Origin: an uncultured Clostridia bacterium
GTDB taxonomy: Bacteria > Bacillota_A > Clostridia > Oscillospirales > Oscillospiraceae
DNA length: 9,161 nucleotides
Assembly (NCBI GenBank): GCA_946408145.1
Contig: CAMJQX010000053.1
Location: 1-9,161, forward strand
Direction of reading: 5' to 3'
The notes beneath the pieces were generated by a model that saw nothing but the letters and a program-made list of their open reading frames with translations, did no database searches and was not told the DNA's origin. Below are positions 1-6,456 of this stretch, piece by piece (within the stretch, counting starts at the first letter, position 1; each line of letters opens with the position of its first letter). The position numbers and the translations under genes are program-made.

Positions 1-2
1 AG

Positions 3-1142
3 GTCATCATCGAGGAGTACGAGGGCCAGAAGATCGACGATATCCGCCGCTACGGCGTGGATATCTTCACGGTCGGCTCCGACTGGGTCGGCAAGTTCGA
101 CTACCTCAACGAGTACTGCCAGGTCATCTATCTGCCCCGCACCGAGGGCGTCTCCAGTACGGAGCTGCGCCAGAGCAGGCGGGCCGTCTCCCTCGGCCTC
201 GTGGGCGACGCGGACTTCCTCAACAAGATCGAGAAGGAGAGCCGCTTCGTCAACGGCATCCACGTGACCGGCATCTGCACCCGCAGCCTCGGCCGCCTCT
301 CCGACGCGATCCGTGGCCTGGGCTTTGCCACAGAGAACTATGAGGAGCTCCTGGAAAAGGTGGACGCGGTCTATATCCGCTCTCAGCCGGAGGAGCACTA
401 CGCGCAGGTCAAGCTTGCGCTCGAGCGCGGCAGGCATGTGCTCTGCGAGGCGCCGATGGCGCTGTCCGAGGCGCAGTGCGCCGAACTGCAGGAGCTCGCG
501 GCGGAGAAGGGGCTGATCCTGATGGACGCGATCAAGACCGCCTACGCCACCGCCTACGCCCGCATGCTGCTGCTGCTCAAGAGCGGCAGGATCGGGAAGA
601 TCGTCTCGGTGGACGCAACCTGCACCAGCCTGCGCGACGCGGCGGAGCAGGACCCTGCCGAGGCGGGCCGCCATTGGGACAACATCTACGAGTGGGGCAC
701 GACGGCGCTGCTGCCTGTGCTGCAGCTGCTGGGCAGGGATTACCGCAGCAAGAGCTGTGCCGTGCGCTGGTTCGACGAAAACAAGGAGCACGACAGTTTC
801 GTCAAGGCGGACTTCGTCTATCCCGGCGCGGTGGCCTCCATCAAGGCCGGCACCGGCGTCAAGTCCGAGGGCGAGCTGGTGATCTCCGGCACGAACGGCT
901 ATGTCTACGTCCCCGCGCCCTGGTGGAAGACCGACTACTTTGAGATCCGCTACGAGGATCCGAACAACAACAAGCGCTACTTCTACCAGCTCGACGGCGA
1001 GGGCATCCGCTACGAGCTTGTGGCTTTCGCCAAGGCTGTCGAGACCGGGAGGCAGAGCTTCGCCATCGACGCGGGCACCTCCGCGGCCATCTGCCGCTTC
1101 ATGGAGGACTTCCGCGCCGGAAAGGACCTCGTTGAAATCTGA
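3..1142 (+). CDS. Cytidylyltransferase / Gfo-Idh-MocA oxidoreductase fusion (5' partial)
   Basis: The frame is open from position 3, so the gene starts upstream of the window; the GTG at 57 lies inside a conserved domain and is not the start. The first ~56 visible residues are the C-terminal part of a TagD-like cytidylyltransferase: GSDW at 75-86 and RTEGVSSTELR at 138-170, the family's RTEGISTT signature. After a very short linker comes a Gfo/Idh/MocA-type NAD(P)-dependent oxidoreductase: Rossmann start LGLVGDAD at 192-215 and a CEAP motif at 444-455 where the family usually has EKP. By family, the N-terminal half would activate a phosphorylated alcohol with CTP, and the C-terminal half would oxidise or reduce a sugar or polyol. 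Fusion and position upstream of polymerase, flippase and LicD genes suggest it makes a CDP-linked precursor for a cell-surface polymer. The substrate (glycerol, ribitol or other) cannot be read from sequence. The next gene starts 23 nt downstream. Confidence 0.88.
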   Translation, partial: VIIEEYEGQKIDDIRRYGVDIFTVGSDWVGKFDYLNEYCQVIYLPRTEGVSSTELRQSRRAVSLGLVGDADFLNKIEKESRFVNGIHVTGICTRSLGRLSDAIRGLGFATENYEELLEKVDAVYIRSQPEEHYAQVKLALERGRHVLCEAPMALSEAQCAELQELAAEKGLILMDAIKTAYATAYARMLLLLKSGRIGKIVSVDATCTSLRDAAEQDPAEAGRHWDNIYEWGTTALLPVLQLLGRDYRSKSCAVRWFDENKEHDSFVKADFVYPGAVASIKAGTGVKSEGELVISGTNGYVYVPAPWWKTDYFEIRYEDPNNNKRYFYQLDGEGIRYELVAFAKAVETGRQSFAIDAGTSAAICRFMEDFRAGKDLVEI

Positions 1143-1165
1143 TTCTCTTTGAAAGAGCTGCTGCC

Positions 1166-2395
1166 ATGAGAAAGAGCATCGACCTCAGACAGATCGGGAT
1201 CTTCCTGCTGATCCTCCCGTTTTTGAAGCCCCACAGCCTCGAATACCTGTTTCCCCATCTGGAGACGCTGTTCGACATGGGGCGGCTTTTGTGCGTCGTG
1301 CTGATCGTGCTGCTGTGGGTCTCCAACCAATACCGGATGAGCACTCCCGCGGCGGTCTTTCTGTTTCTTGAGATCTGGATCGTCGTCGTGACGCTGCTGC
1401 GCAACCCCGAGCGCCTGGTCGCCTCCGTCATCAACGGCGCCGCGCTCAGCGCCCTCGTGCTGGCGGTGGACTATTTCTCGCAGAAGGAGCCGAAGCTGCT
1501 GCTGCGGGCCCTGCTGATGAACTTCGAATGGCTGATCTGGCTGAATTTTCTCACGGTGCTGCTGTTTCGCCCCGAGGGCATGTACAGCGCCGACGAGATC
1601 CATGCCTACTATTTCCTCGGCCTGCCCAACAGCTTCATGATCTTCGTCATGCCCGCCTGCATGGCGGCGCTGATGAACCTCAAAAACGGCATGAACCGCC
1701 TGCGCTCGATCGGCCTGATCGCGGCGGGCGTCCTGTCTGTCTTCATCACCTGGAGCGCCACGGCAGTGGTCGGCATCTGCGCGATGGGGGCGATATACCT
1801 GCTCAGCTGCCGGAAGGAACGGCCGCGCCTGCTTTCGGCGTTCTGGCTGGCCTCGCTCGCGGCGGATCTCGCCATCACCGTCTTCCAGGTGACCGACAAC
1901 GTGCCCGCCCTGCGCAGCGCGATCCGGAAATACCTTCACAAATCGCCGACCTTCTCCGGCCGCGCCTCTATCTGGAAAAAAGCGGTCGAGATCATCCGCG
2001 CCGAGCCCTGGCTCGGGCACGGCTTTGAAAAAAAGATCGCCCTGACCGCCTCGGCGGACGATCTGTACAGCCACGCGCACAACGCCTATCTCCAATACTG
2101 GTATATTGCCGGCGTGCTGGGGATCGGGCTGTTTTTGCTGCTCAATATCCTTGTGATCCGAAGGATCCGGCAGGCCCCGCCGGGCGCATACAAGTGCGCG
2201 GTGATCGCGCCGATGGCCGGCCTCTTCATCATCTTCCTCACCGAATCCTGCAACTACCCGGCCCTGCTGATGCTCTACCCGCTGGCCGCGAACCTCGCGG
2301 TGCTGTGCCCCCGGGAGCCGGAGAGAGAAACGGAGCCTCCCGCGTGGGCCGCGCCGCACGCGCCGCCGGAGGGGGAGGAGCTCACAGAAACATGA
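1166..2395 (+). CDS. O-antigen ligase / Wzy-like polysaccharide polymerase membrane protein
   Basis: This 409-residue integral membrane protein has about ten or eleven hydrophobic segments, roughly at residues 8-20, 38-53, 61-77, 85-101, 118-134, 149-170, 181-214, 223-239, 310-330, 342-360 and 364-381. Between the eighth and ninth lies a long non-membrane loop (about 242-308) carrying SGRASIW (264-270), PWLGHG (281-286) and HAHNAYLQ (303-310). This is the Wzy_C/WaaL signature of enzymes that join lipid-linked glycan units outside the membrane or transfer them to an acceptor. ATG at 1166 follows a weak GAAAGAG. The last ~27 residues are Pro/Glu-rich and look like a flexible cytoplasmic tail. 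The stop overlaps the flippase start in an ATGA at 2392-2395, so the two are probably translationally coupled. Polymerase and ligase cannot be told apart by sequence; the flippase next door makes Wzy plausible. Confidence 0.85.
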   Translation: MRKSIDLRQIGIFLLILPFLKPHSLEYLFPHLETLFDMGRLLCVVLIVLLWVSNQYRMSTPAAVFLFLEIWIVVVTLLRNPERLVASVINGAALSALVLAVDYFSQKEPKLLLRALLMNFEWLIWLNFLTVLLFRPEGMYSADEIHAYYFLGLPNSFMIFVMPACMAALMNLKNGMNRLRSIGLIAAGVLSVFITWSATAVVGICAMGAIYLLSCRKERPRLLSAFWLASLAADLAITVFQVTDNVPALRSAIRKYLHKSPTFSGRASIWKKAVEIIRAEPWLGHGFEKKIALTASADDLYSHAHNAYLQYWYIAGVLGIGLFLLLNILVIRRIRQAPPGAYKCAVIAPMAGLFIIFLTESCNYPALLMLYPLAANLAVLCPREPERETEPPAWAAPHAPPEGEELTET

Positions 2396-3672
2396 AAAAG
2401 AACGTTTTCAAAAATATCATCATGCTGTACGGCTACAGCATCGCCAAGATCCTGCTCCCCTTCGTCACGGTGCCCTACCTGGCGCGCGTCATTTCTACGG
2501 ACGCCTACGGTGTGGTCCTGTATGTCAAGAGCATGGGCACCTACCTGCAGATGATCGTCGACTTCGGCTTCATGCTCTCCGGCACCAAGGACATCGTCAT
2601 GGCGCGCGAGAGCATGGAAGAAGTGGGAGAGATCTCGGGAGACATCCTGCTGGCGCGGCTGCTGCTGGCGGCGATGGCCTTCGCAGGCCTTGTCGTGCTG
2701 ACCTGGACGCTGCCGATCCTGCGCGGCTACGAGTTGTACACGCTGATCTCCTTCGTGCCGATCTTTCTGACGATCTTCCTCTTCGACTACATCTTCCGCG
2801 GATTGGAGCGGATGCAGGTCATCACCTCCCGCTTCCTGGTCATGCGCGGCACGGCCGCGGTGCTGACTTTCGTGTTCGTCCACGGGGACAAGGACATGAT
2901 GTGGATCCAGATCCTGGACATCGTCGGCGGCGTCGCGGCGGTCACGCTGGTGCTGGTCGAGCTGAAAAAGCTCGGTATCCGCGTCCGCCTCGGCTCGCTG
3001 CGGAGGGCGTGGAGGAAGCTGAAGGAATCGGCCCTCTACTTCCTGTCCAATATGGCGACCACGGCCTTCAACGTGCTCAATACCCTGCTCGTCGGCGTCT
3101 ATCAGGCGCCGTCGGATGTGGCCTACTGGGGCGTGTGCCTGTCCATGGTCAGCGCGATCCAGTCCTTCTATTCGCCCATCACCGACGGCGTCTATCCCGA
3201 TATGGTGAAGACGAAGAACATCAACCAGATCAAGCAGATGCTCAAGATCTTCATGCCCATCGTCGCGGCGGGCTGCCTGTTCTGCTGGCTGGCGGCGGAC
3301 TATGCGCTGCTGATCCTCGGCGGCGGCAAGTACGTCGGCGCGGCCTACCTCTTCCGGGCGATGATCCCGATCCTGTTTTTCAGCTTCCCGGCCATGCTCT
3401 TCGGCTGGCCGACGATCGGCGCGCTCGGCAAGACCGTGCAGATCACCGCGACCACGGTGTTCTCCGCCTGCTTTCAGATCGCGGGCCTGCTGGCGCTCGG
3501 CCTGAGCGGGCATTTCACGCTGCTGAATCTGGCCTTCCTGCGCTGCACCACGGAGCTGGTGCTGCTGCTCACGCGCCTGTTTTTCACCTGGCGCTACCGC
3601 AAGGAATTCGTGCGCGCGGAGGCCCCGCCGCTGAAGCTGTTTAGGAGAAGACATGAGAGAACTGACGGTTGA
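2392..3672 (+). CDS. Wzx-type polysaccharide flippase (MOP superfamily)
   Basis: This 426-residue polytopic membrane protein is of the polysaccharide biosynthesis/flippase type. The N-terminus (FKNIIMLYGYSIAKILLPF, residues 6-24, then VPYLARVISTDAYG) matches the usual first helix and the following PYLARVL-like segment of Wzx proteins. About a dozen hydrophobic stretches follow, with a basic cytoplasmic stretch at about 192-211. By family it moves undecaprenyl-linked oligosaccharide repeat units across the membrane for the neighbouring Wzy/ligase. I chose ATG 2392 because GGAGGGGGAGGAG lies just upstream (2368-2380) and the protein begins with its conserved region there. A longer reading from 2194 only adds Arg/Gly-rich shadow sequence of the previous gene. 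Its last 20 nt overlap the licD start, so the C-terminal residues (about 418-426) coincide with that gene's start region. Length is at the short end for Wzx, but no break is seen. Confidence 0.9.
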   Translation: MKKNVFKNIIMLYGYSIAKILLPFVTVPYLARVISTDAYGVVLYVKSMGTYLQMIVDFGFMLSGTKDIVMARESMEEVGEISGDILLARLLLAAMAFAGLVVLTWTLPILRGYELYTLISFVPIFLTIFLFDYIFRGLERMQVITSRFLVMRGTAAVLTFVFVHGDKDMMWIQILDIVGGVAAVTLVLVELKKLGIRVRLGSLRRAWRKLKESALYFLSNMATTAFNVLNTLLVGVYQAPSDVAYWGVCLSMVSAIQSFYSPITDGVYPDMVKTKNINQIKQMLKIFMPIVAAGCLFCWLAADYALLILGGGKYVGAAYLFRAMIPILFFSFPAMLFGWPTIGALGKTVQITATTVFSACFQIAGLLALGLSGHFTLLNLAFLRCTTELVLLLTRLFFTWRYRKEFVRAEAPPLKLFRRRHERTDG

Positions 3673-4465
3673 CGAGATCAAGGCCCGCGAGCTTGCCATC
3701 ATGTGCAAGGTACGCGAGTTCTGCGAGGAGCGCGGCCTGACCTACTATCTGGCCTACGGCACGCTGATCGGCGCGGTGCGGCACGGGGGCTTCATCCCCT
3801 GGGACGACGACGTGGACCTGATCATGTTCCGCGGGGACTACGATATCCTGATGCGGGAGTTCAACATCGGCCGGACCGACGCGCTCAGGGCCAAATGCCC
3901 GGAGAACGACCCCGACTACTGCCACAATATGGGCAAGATCGTCGACGAGAGCACGGTGCTGATCGAGAAAAACCGCCTGCGGGACAGTCTCGGCCTGTAT
4001 ATCGACATCTTTGCCTTCGACTATCTGCCGGAGGACGACGCGCAGCGCGCGAAGATCCTGAGGCGCCAGCAGTTCCTGCGCGACCAGTACCGCCGTACCA
4101 ACGAGGATCCGAACGAGCAGAAAAACCCCGTCAAGCGCCTCGCGCTGCGCGCCAACAAGCTGGCCCTGCGGCTGCTGCCCGGGAATCTGCTGGCGAGGAA
4201 GATGAACGACGTTGCCTTCGGCGCGACCCGGGGAGAGCGCACCGCCGTCTGCGGCGAGATGACGAGCTATATGTGCCGGGAGGGATCGATCTTCCGCACG
4301 GAATGGTTTGACGAGACCTTTGAGCTGCCCTTTGAGGGAGAGCTCTTCACGGCGCCGAAAAACTACGACGTCATCCTGCGCCAGACCTATGGCGATTACA
4401 TGACCCTGCCGCCGGAGGAGAAGCGGCATCTGGAGCACGGCTTCACGGTATATCAGAAGGATTGA
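3653..4465 (+). CDS. LicD family phosphotransferase
   Basis: This 270-residue soluble protein is of the LicD/fukutin nucleotidyltransferase-fold family. The hallmark is GTLIGAVRHGGFIPWDDDVD at residues 36-55, with the metal-binding acidic cluster WDDDVD. GLYIDIFAFDYLP at 114-126 supplies further acidic residues, and a C-terminal YDVILRQTYGDYMTLP block (238-253) is also typical. LicD proteins transfer phosphocholine from CDP-choline to teichoic acids or glycans; eukaryotic relatives (fukutin, FKRP) transfer ribitol phosphate from CDP-ribitol. No choline kinase or choline transporter is visible here, while a cytidylyltransferase-oxidoreductase fusion heads the visible part of the operon, so a CDP-alditol donor is as likely as CDP-choline (inference). 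The start overlaps the flippase gene by 20 nt and has an AGGAG at 3642-3646. It is the last gene of the operon, followed at once by a strong hairpin. Confidence 0.93.
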   Translation: MRELTVDEIKARELAIMCKVREFCEERGLTYYLAYGTLIGAVRHGGFIPWDDDVDLIMFRGDYDILMREFNIGRTDALRAKCPENDPDYCHNMGKIVDESTVLIEKNRLRDSLGLYIDIFAFDYLPEDDAQRAKILRRQQFLRDQYRRTNEDPNEQKNPVKRLALRANKLALRLLPGNLLARKMNDVAFGATRGERTAVCGEMTSYMCREGSIFRTEWFDETFELPFEGELFTAPKNYDVILRQTYGDYMTLPPEEKRHLEHGFTVYQKD

Positions 4466-4470
4466 ATATG

Positions 4471-4512
4471 AACACAGGAGCGGAGCCGGAAAACCGGCTC
4501 CGCTCCTGTGTT
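4471..4512. terminator. Perfect 19-bp hairpin between convergent licD and the FeoB-associated gene
   Basis: The arm AACACAGGAGCGGAGCCGG (4471-4489) pairs without mismatch with 4494-4512 around an AAAA tetraloop. It begins 5 nt after the licD stop and ends 11 nt before the stop of the minus-strand gene, so it suits a shared bidirectional terminator. Neither side has a directly attached long U-run: the plus side reads CGTGAGGAATCTTATTTTTC, with T-rich sequence about 12 nt on, and the minus side reads CATATTC. Efficiency therefore cannot be judged. Confidence 0.85.
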
Positions 4513-4523
4513 CGTGAGGAATC

Positions 4524-4706
4524 TTATTTTTCTTTCTTCTTCGCGGCGCAGCTCCCGCAGGCGCCGCAGGAGGCGCAGTCACAGCCGCAGGAGGACTTGC
4601 CCGCTTTTTTGTTCCGGATCATCGTGCGGACCGCGAGCGCCGCGGCGGCGAGCAGGATCGCAGCGACCACGATATCAGCCAGGTTTGCCGAGAGCCATGT
4701 CAGCAT
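4524..4706 (-). CDS. FeoB-associated Cys-rich membrane protein
   Basis: This 60-residue protein has one hydrophobic helix near the N-terminus (about residues 9-29), a basic RNKKAGK segment, then a cluster of six cysteines (residues 40, 42, 44, 47, 50, 53; pattern CxCxCxxCxxCxxC) and a Lys-rich tail. This layout matches the short FeoB-associated Cys-rich membrane proteins of Firmicutes, usually found with ferrous iron transport genes; a role in metal handling is inferred for them and not proven. ATG 4706 is preferred over an upstream GTG at 4715: GGAGG at 4716-4720 sits 8 nt before the ATG but directly against the GTG. No feoA or feoB is seen in the window, so the gene stands alone between a polysaccharide operon and a nitroreductase operon. 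It has its own promoter and converges on licD. Confidence 0.82.
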   Translation of the reverse strand: MLTWLSANLADIVVAAILLAAAALAVRTMIRNKKAGKSSCGCDCASCGACGSCAAKKKEK

Positions 4707-4732
4707 GCGGGACACCTCCGTTTCCGGCCGTC

Positions 4733-4761
4733 AGTTTAGTACAGCCGGGCGGCATTGTCAA
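4733..4761 (-). promoter_or_regulatory. Sigma70-type promoter for the FeoB-associated gene
   Basis: On the minus strand a perfect TTGACA (-35, 4756-4761) is followed after exactly 17 nt by TAAACT (-10, 4733-4738; 4 of 6 consensus positions). The ribosome binding site at 4716-4720 lies just downstream, so the leader would be very short. A 7-bp dyad, CGGCATT (4750-4756) and AATGCCG (4774-4780), abuts the -35 and could be an operator, though this is weak. Confidence 0.65.
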
Positions 4762-4799
4762 GAGAAGGAAAGAAATGCCGGCCGGGGGAAAGCAGCCTC

Positions 4800-4828
4800 T
4801 TGGCAGACGCGCTATTCGGGAGTATACT
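4800..4828 (+). promoter_or_regulatory. Sigma70-type promoter of the nitroreductase operon
   Basis: TTGGCA (-35, 4800-4805) and TATACT (-10, 4823-4828; 5 of 6 consensus positions) are separated by 17 nt. Transcription would begin near 4835 and give a leader of about 79 nt before the ATG at 4914. The promoter lies inside the longer open frame that reaches back to 4755, which supports the internal start of the nitroreductase. Confidence 0.65.
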
Positions 4829-4846
4829 GGACACAGACAGAAGAAA

Positions 4847-4890
4847 GGGGAGCGGGACTCCCCCTGTGCCGGACAGCGCCCCGCAGGGGG
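4847..4890 (+). other. Leader with two mutually exclusive hairpins
   Basis: In the putative 5' leader, GGGGAG (4847-4852) can pair with CTCCCC (4858-4863). The overlapping CCCCCTG (4860-4866) can instead pair with CAGGGGG (4884-4890), extended by a U-G and a G-C pair to 9 bp. The two folds compete for 4860-4863. Neither covers the ribosome binding site at 4899-4905, and no U-run follows, so a regulatory role is only possible. Confidence 0.3.
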
Positions 4891-4913
4891 CGATCAGGAA
4901 AGGAGAACAATCT

Positions 4914-5489
4914 ATGGATCTGCACGAATTGTATGTCGGCTGCCGCACCTACCGCCGCTTCACGCAGGAGCCGGTGGGGGAGGAGATCGTCCGCGAGGCG
5001 CTGGAGAACGCCCGCATCGGCAGCAGCGCGAAGAACGCCCAGCCCCTGCGCTATATCGCCGTCACGAGCCCGGAGGCCGTGCGCGATATGCAGCCGCTGG
5101 TCAAGTGGGCCGCGGCCCTGCCGCCCGAGATCGGCACGCCCAGGGAGGGCGAGCAGCCGACCGCCTTCATCCTCGTGATCAAAAAGGCCGACGCGATCGC
5201 CTTTGCCGACGTGGACGTGGGCATCGCCGCGAACATCATCGCCACCAGCGCCTGGGCGCACGGCGTGGGCAGCTGCTTCATGGGCGCGATCAACGGCCCG
5301 GCGATCAAGCAGCGCTTCGGCATCCCGGAGGAGGACACACTGCGCCTCGCGATCGCGCTGGGCTATCCCGCCCACCGCAGCACGATAGTGGACATGCCGG
5401 AGGACGGCGGCTATAACTATTTTGTGGACGAGAAGCGGGACTACTATGTCCCCAAGCGCGCCTTTGACGACGTCGTACATTTTGCCTGA
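4914..5489 (+). CDS. Nitroreductase family protein (FMN-dependent)
   Basis: This 191-residue protein is of the nitroreductase family, which binds FMN and reduces nitro-aromatics, quinones or other oxidised substrates with NAD(P)H, usually as a cytoplasmic dimer. The N-terminal RTYRRF (residues 11-16) is the phosphate-contacting Arg motif. GSSAKNAQPLRYI (36-48) is the family's AP(S)xxNxQP loop, DVGIAANIIATSAWAHGVGSC (101-121) the central helix with its GxGS(C) end, and LAIALGYPAH (145-154) the C-terminal FMN-side motif. ATG 4914 is set by AAAGGAG (4899-4905) at 8-nt spacing. A longer reading from 4755 would cross the promoter and adds no family sequence. The gene heads a three-gene operon, with the PLP enzyme starting 9 nt after its stop. 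The true substrate is unknown; no ferredoxin-like extension is fused, unlike some clostridial members. Confidence 0.92.
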   Translation: MDLHELYVGCRTYRRFTQEPVGEEIVREALENARIGSSAKNAQPLRYIAVTSPEAVRDMQPLVKWAAALPPEIGTPREGEQPTAFILVIKKADAIAFADVDVGIAANIIATSAWAHGVGSCFMGAINGPAIKQRFGIPEEDTLRLAIALGYPAHRSTIVDMPEDGGYNYFVDEKRDYYVPKRAFDDVVHFA

Positions 5490-5498
5490 GGGAGAGTC

Positions 5499-6455
5499 AT
5501 GAGAGATCCAAACGAGCTGCCCCGGCTCTCGCTGGGGCTCTTCCCCACGCCGGTCCACCGGCTCGAAAAGCTCAGCCGCTTGCTGGGGATCGAGCTGTGG
5601 ATCAAGCGGGACGATCTGACGGGGCTCGGCCTCGGCGGCAACAAGGTACGAAAGCTGGAGTTCCTGCTGGCCGAGGCGAAGGCGCAGGGGGCGGAGCTCG
5701 TCTTCACGACGGGCGGCGCGCAGTCCAATCACGCCATGCTCACCGCCGCGGCGGCCAACCGCCTCGGCATGAAGGCGATCCTGATCCTGAAAAAGCGCGG
5801 CGTGACCGCCTGCGTCGGCAATCAGCTGCTGGAGCGGCTGCTGGGGACGGAGGTCCGCTTTGTCGATACAGACGATTACGCGGACATCTACGACGAGATG
5901 GACCGCGTCGGGCAGAGCCTCGGCCTGCCGTACTACAAGATCCCCTGCGGCGGCTCCAACGCACTCGGCAGCATCGGCTACGTCGAATGCGCGCGGGAGC
6001 TCTCCGAGCAGGGGCCGCGCTTTGACCACATCGTCTGCGCCGAGGGCAGCGGCGGCACCATGGCGGGGCTCGCGCTGGGAGCGAAGCTCTATCTGCCCGG
6101 CACGAGGGTGCACGGCATGATGGTGGACACCGACCCCTTCGAGGAGATCACGCCGCGCCTGATGCGCGAGGCGGCGGCGCTGCTGGAGGCCGAGGTCGGG
6201 ATCGGCCCGGAGGACTATACGCTGCGCGACGTGTGCGGCCCCGGCTACGCCGTCCCCTCCGCGGAGGGGAACGCCGCCGTGCGCCTGATGGCGGAGCAGG
6301 AGGGCATCTTCCTCGATCCGGTCTACACGGGCAAGGCCTTCGCGGGGCTGATCGCCATGGCGGAGGAGGGCGCCTTCCGAAAGGACGAGCGCGTGCTCTT
6401 CGTGCACACCGGCGGCGCCGGAGGGCTTTTCGCCCTGAACAGAGAGGAGATTTGA
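5499..6455 (+). CDS. PLP-dependent enzyme, D-cysteine desulfhydrase / ACC deaminase family
   Basis: This 318-residue fold-type II PLP enzyme is close to the full length of bacterial DcyD (about 330). GGNKVRKLEF at residues 46-55 holds the Schiff-base lysine (K49). QSNH (75-78) is the family's substrate-facing loop, GSGGTMAG (183-190) binds the PLP phosphate, and DPVYTGKA (273-280) and HTGG (303-306) are the C-terminal family blocks. D-cysteine desulfhydrase releases sulfide, ammonia and pyruvate from D-cysteine; relatives are ACC deaminase and L-cysteate sulfo-lyase. The sequence by itself does not fix which. ATG 5499 has GAGGGAGAG directly upstream and lies 9 nt after the nitroreductase stop. 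A single base separates its stop from the next small gene. Co-transcription with a nitroreductase and a Cys-containing small protein fits sulfur or redox metabolism only loosely. Confidence 0.9.
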   Translation: MRDPNELPRLSLGLFPTPVHRLEKLSRLLGIELWIKRDDLTGLGLGGNKVRKLEFLLAEAKAQGAELVFTTGGAQSNHAMLTAAAANRLGMKAILILKKRGVTACVGNQLLERLLGTEVRFVDTDDYADIYDEMDRVGQSLGLPYYKIPCGGSNALGSIGYVECARELSEQGPRFDHIVCAEGSGGTMAGLALGAKLYLPGTRVHGMMVDTDPFEEITPRLMREAAALLEAEVGIGPEDYTLRDVCGPGYAVPSAEGNAAVRLMAEQEGIFLDPVYTGKAFAGLIAMAEEGAFRKDERVLFVHTGGAGGLFALNREEI

Positions 6456-6456
6456 G

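Noticed and set aside
57..59. GTG as the start of the first gene
   Set aside because: The frame is open to the window edge and the cytidylyltransferase domain continues upstream of it.
1010..2359. 449-codon open frame on the minus strand
   Set aside because: It lies antisense to the Wzy-like gene and its product is Arg/Gln/His/Asp-rich with no domain; a typical shadow of high-GC coding sequence.
2275..3708. 477-codon open frame on the minus strand
   Set aside because: Antisense to the flippase; highly charged low-complexity product without motifs.
3641..4582. 313-codon open frame on the minus strand
   Set aside because: Antisense to licD and runs through the terminator hairpin; LicD motifs on the plus strand are decisive.
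4713..4715. GTG as the start of the FeoB-associated protein
   Set aside because: GGAGG would directly touch it; the ATG at 4706 has ideal 8-nt spacing.
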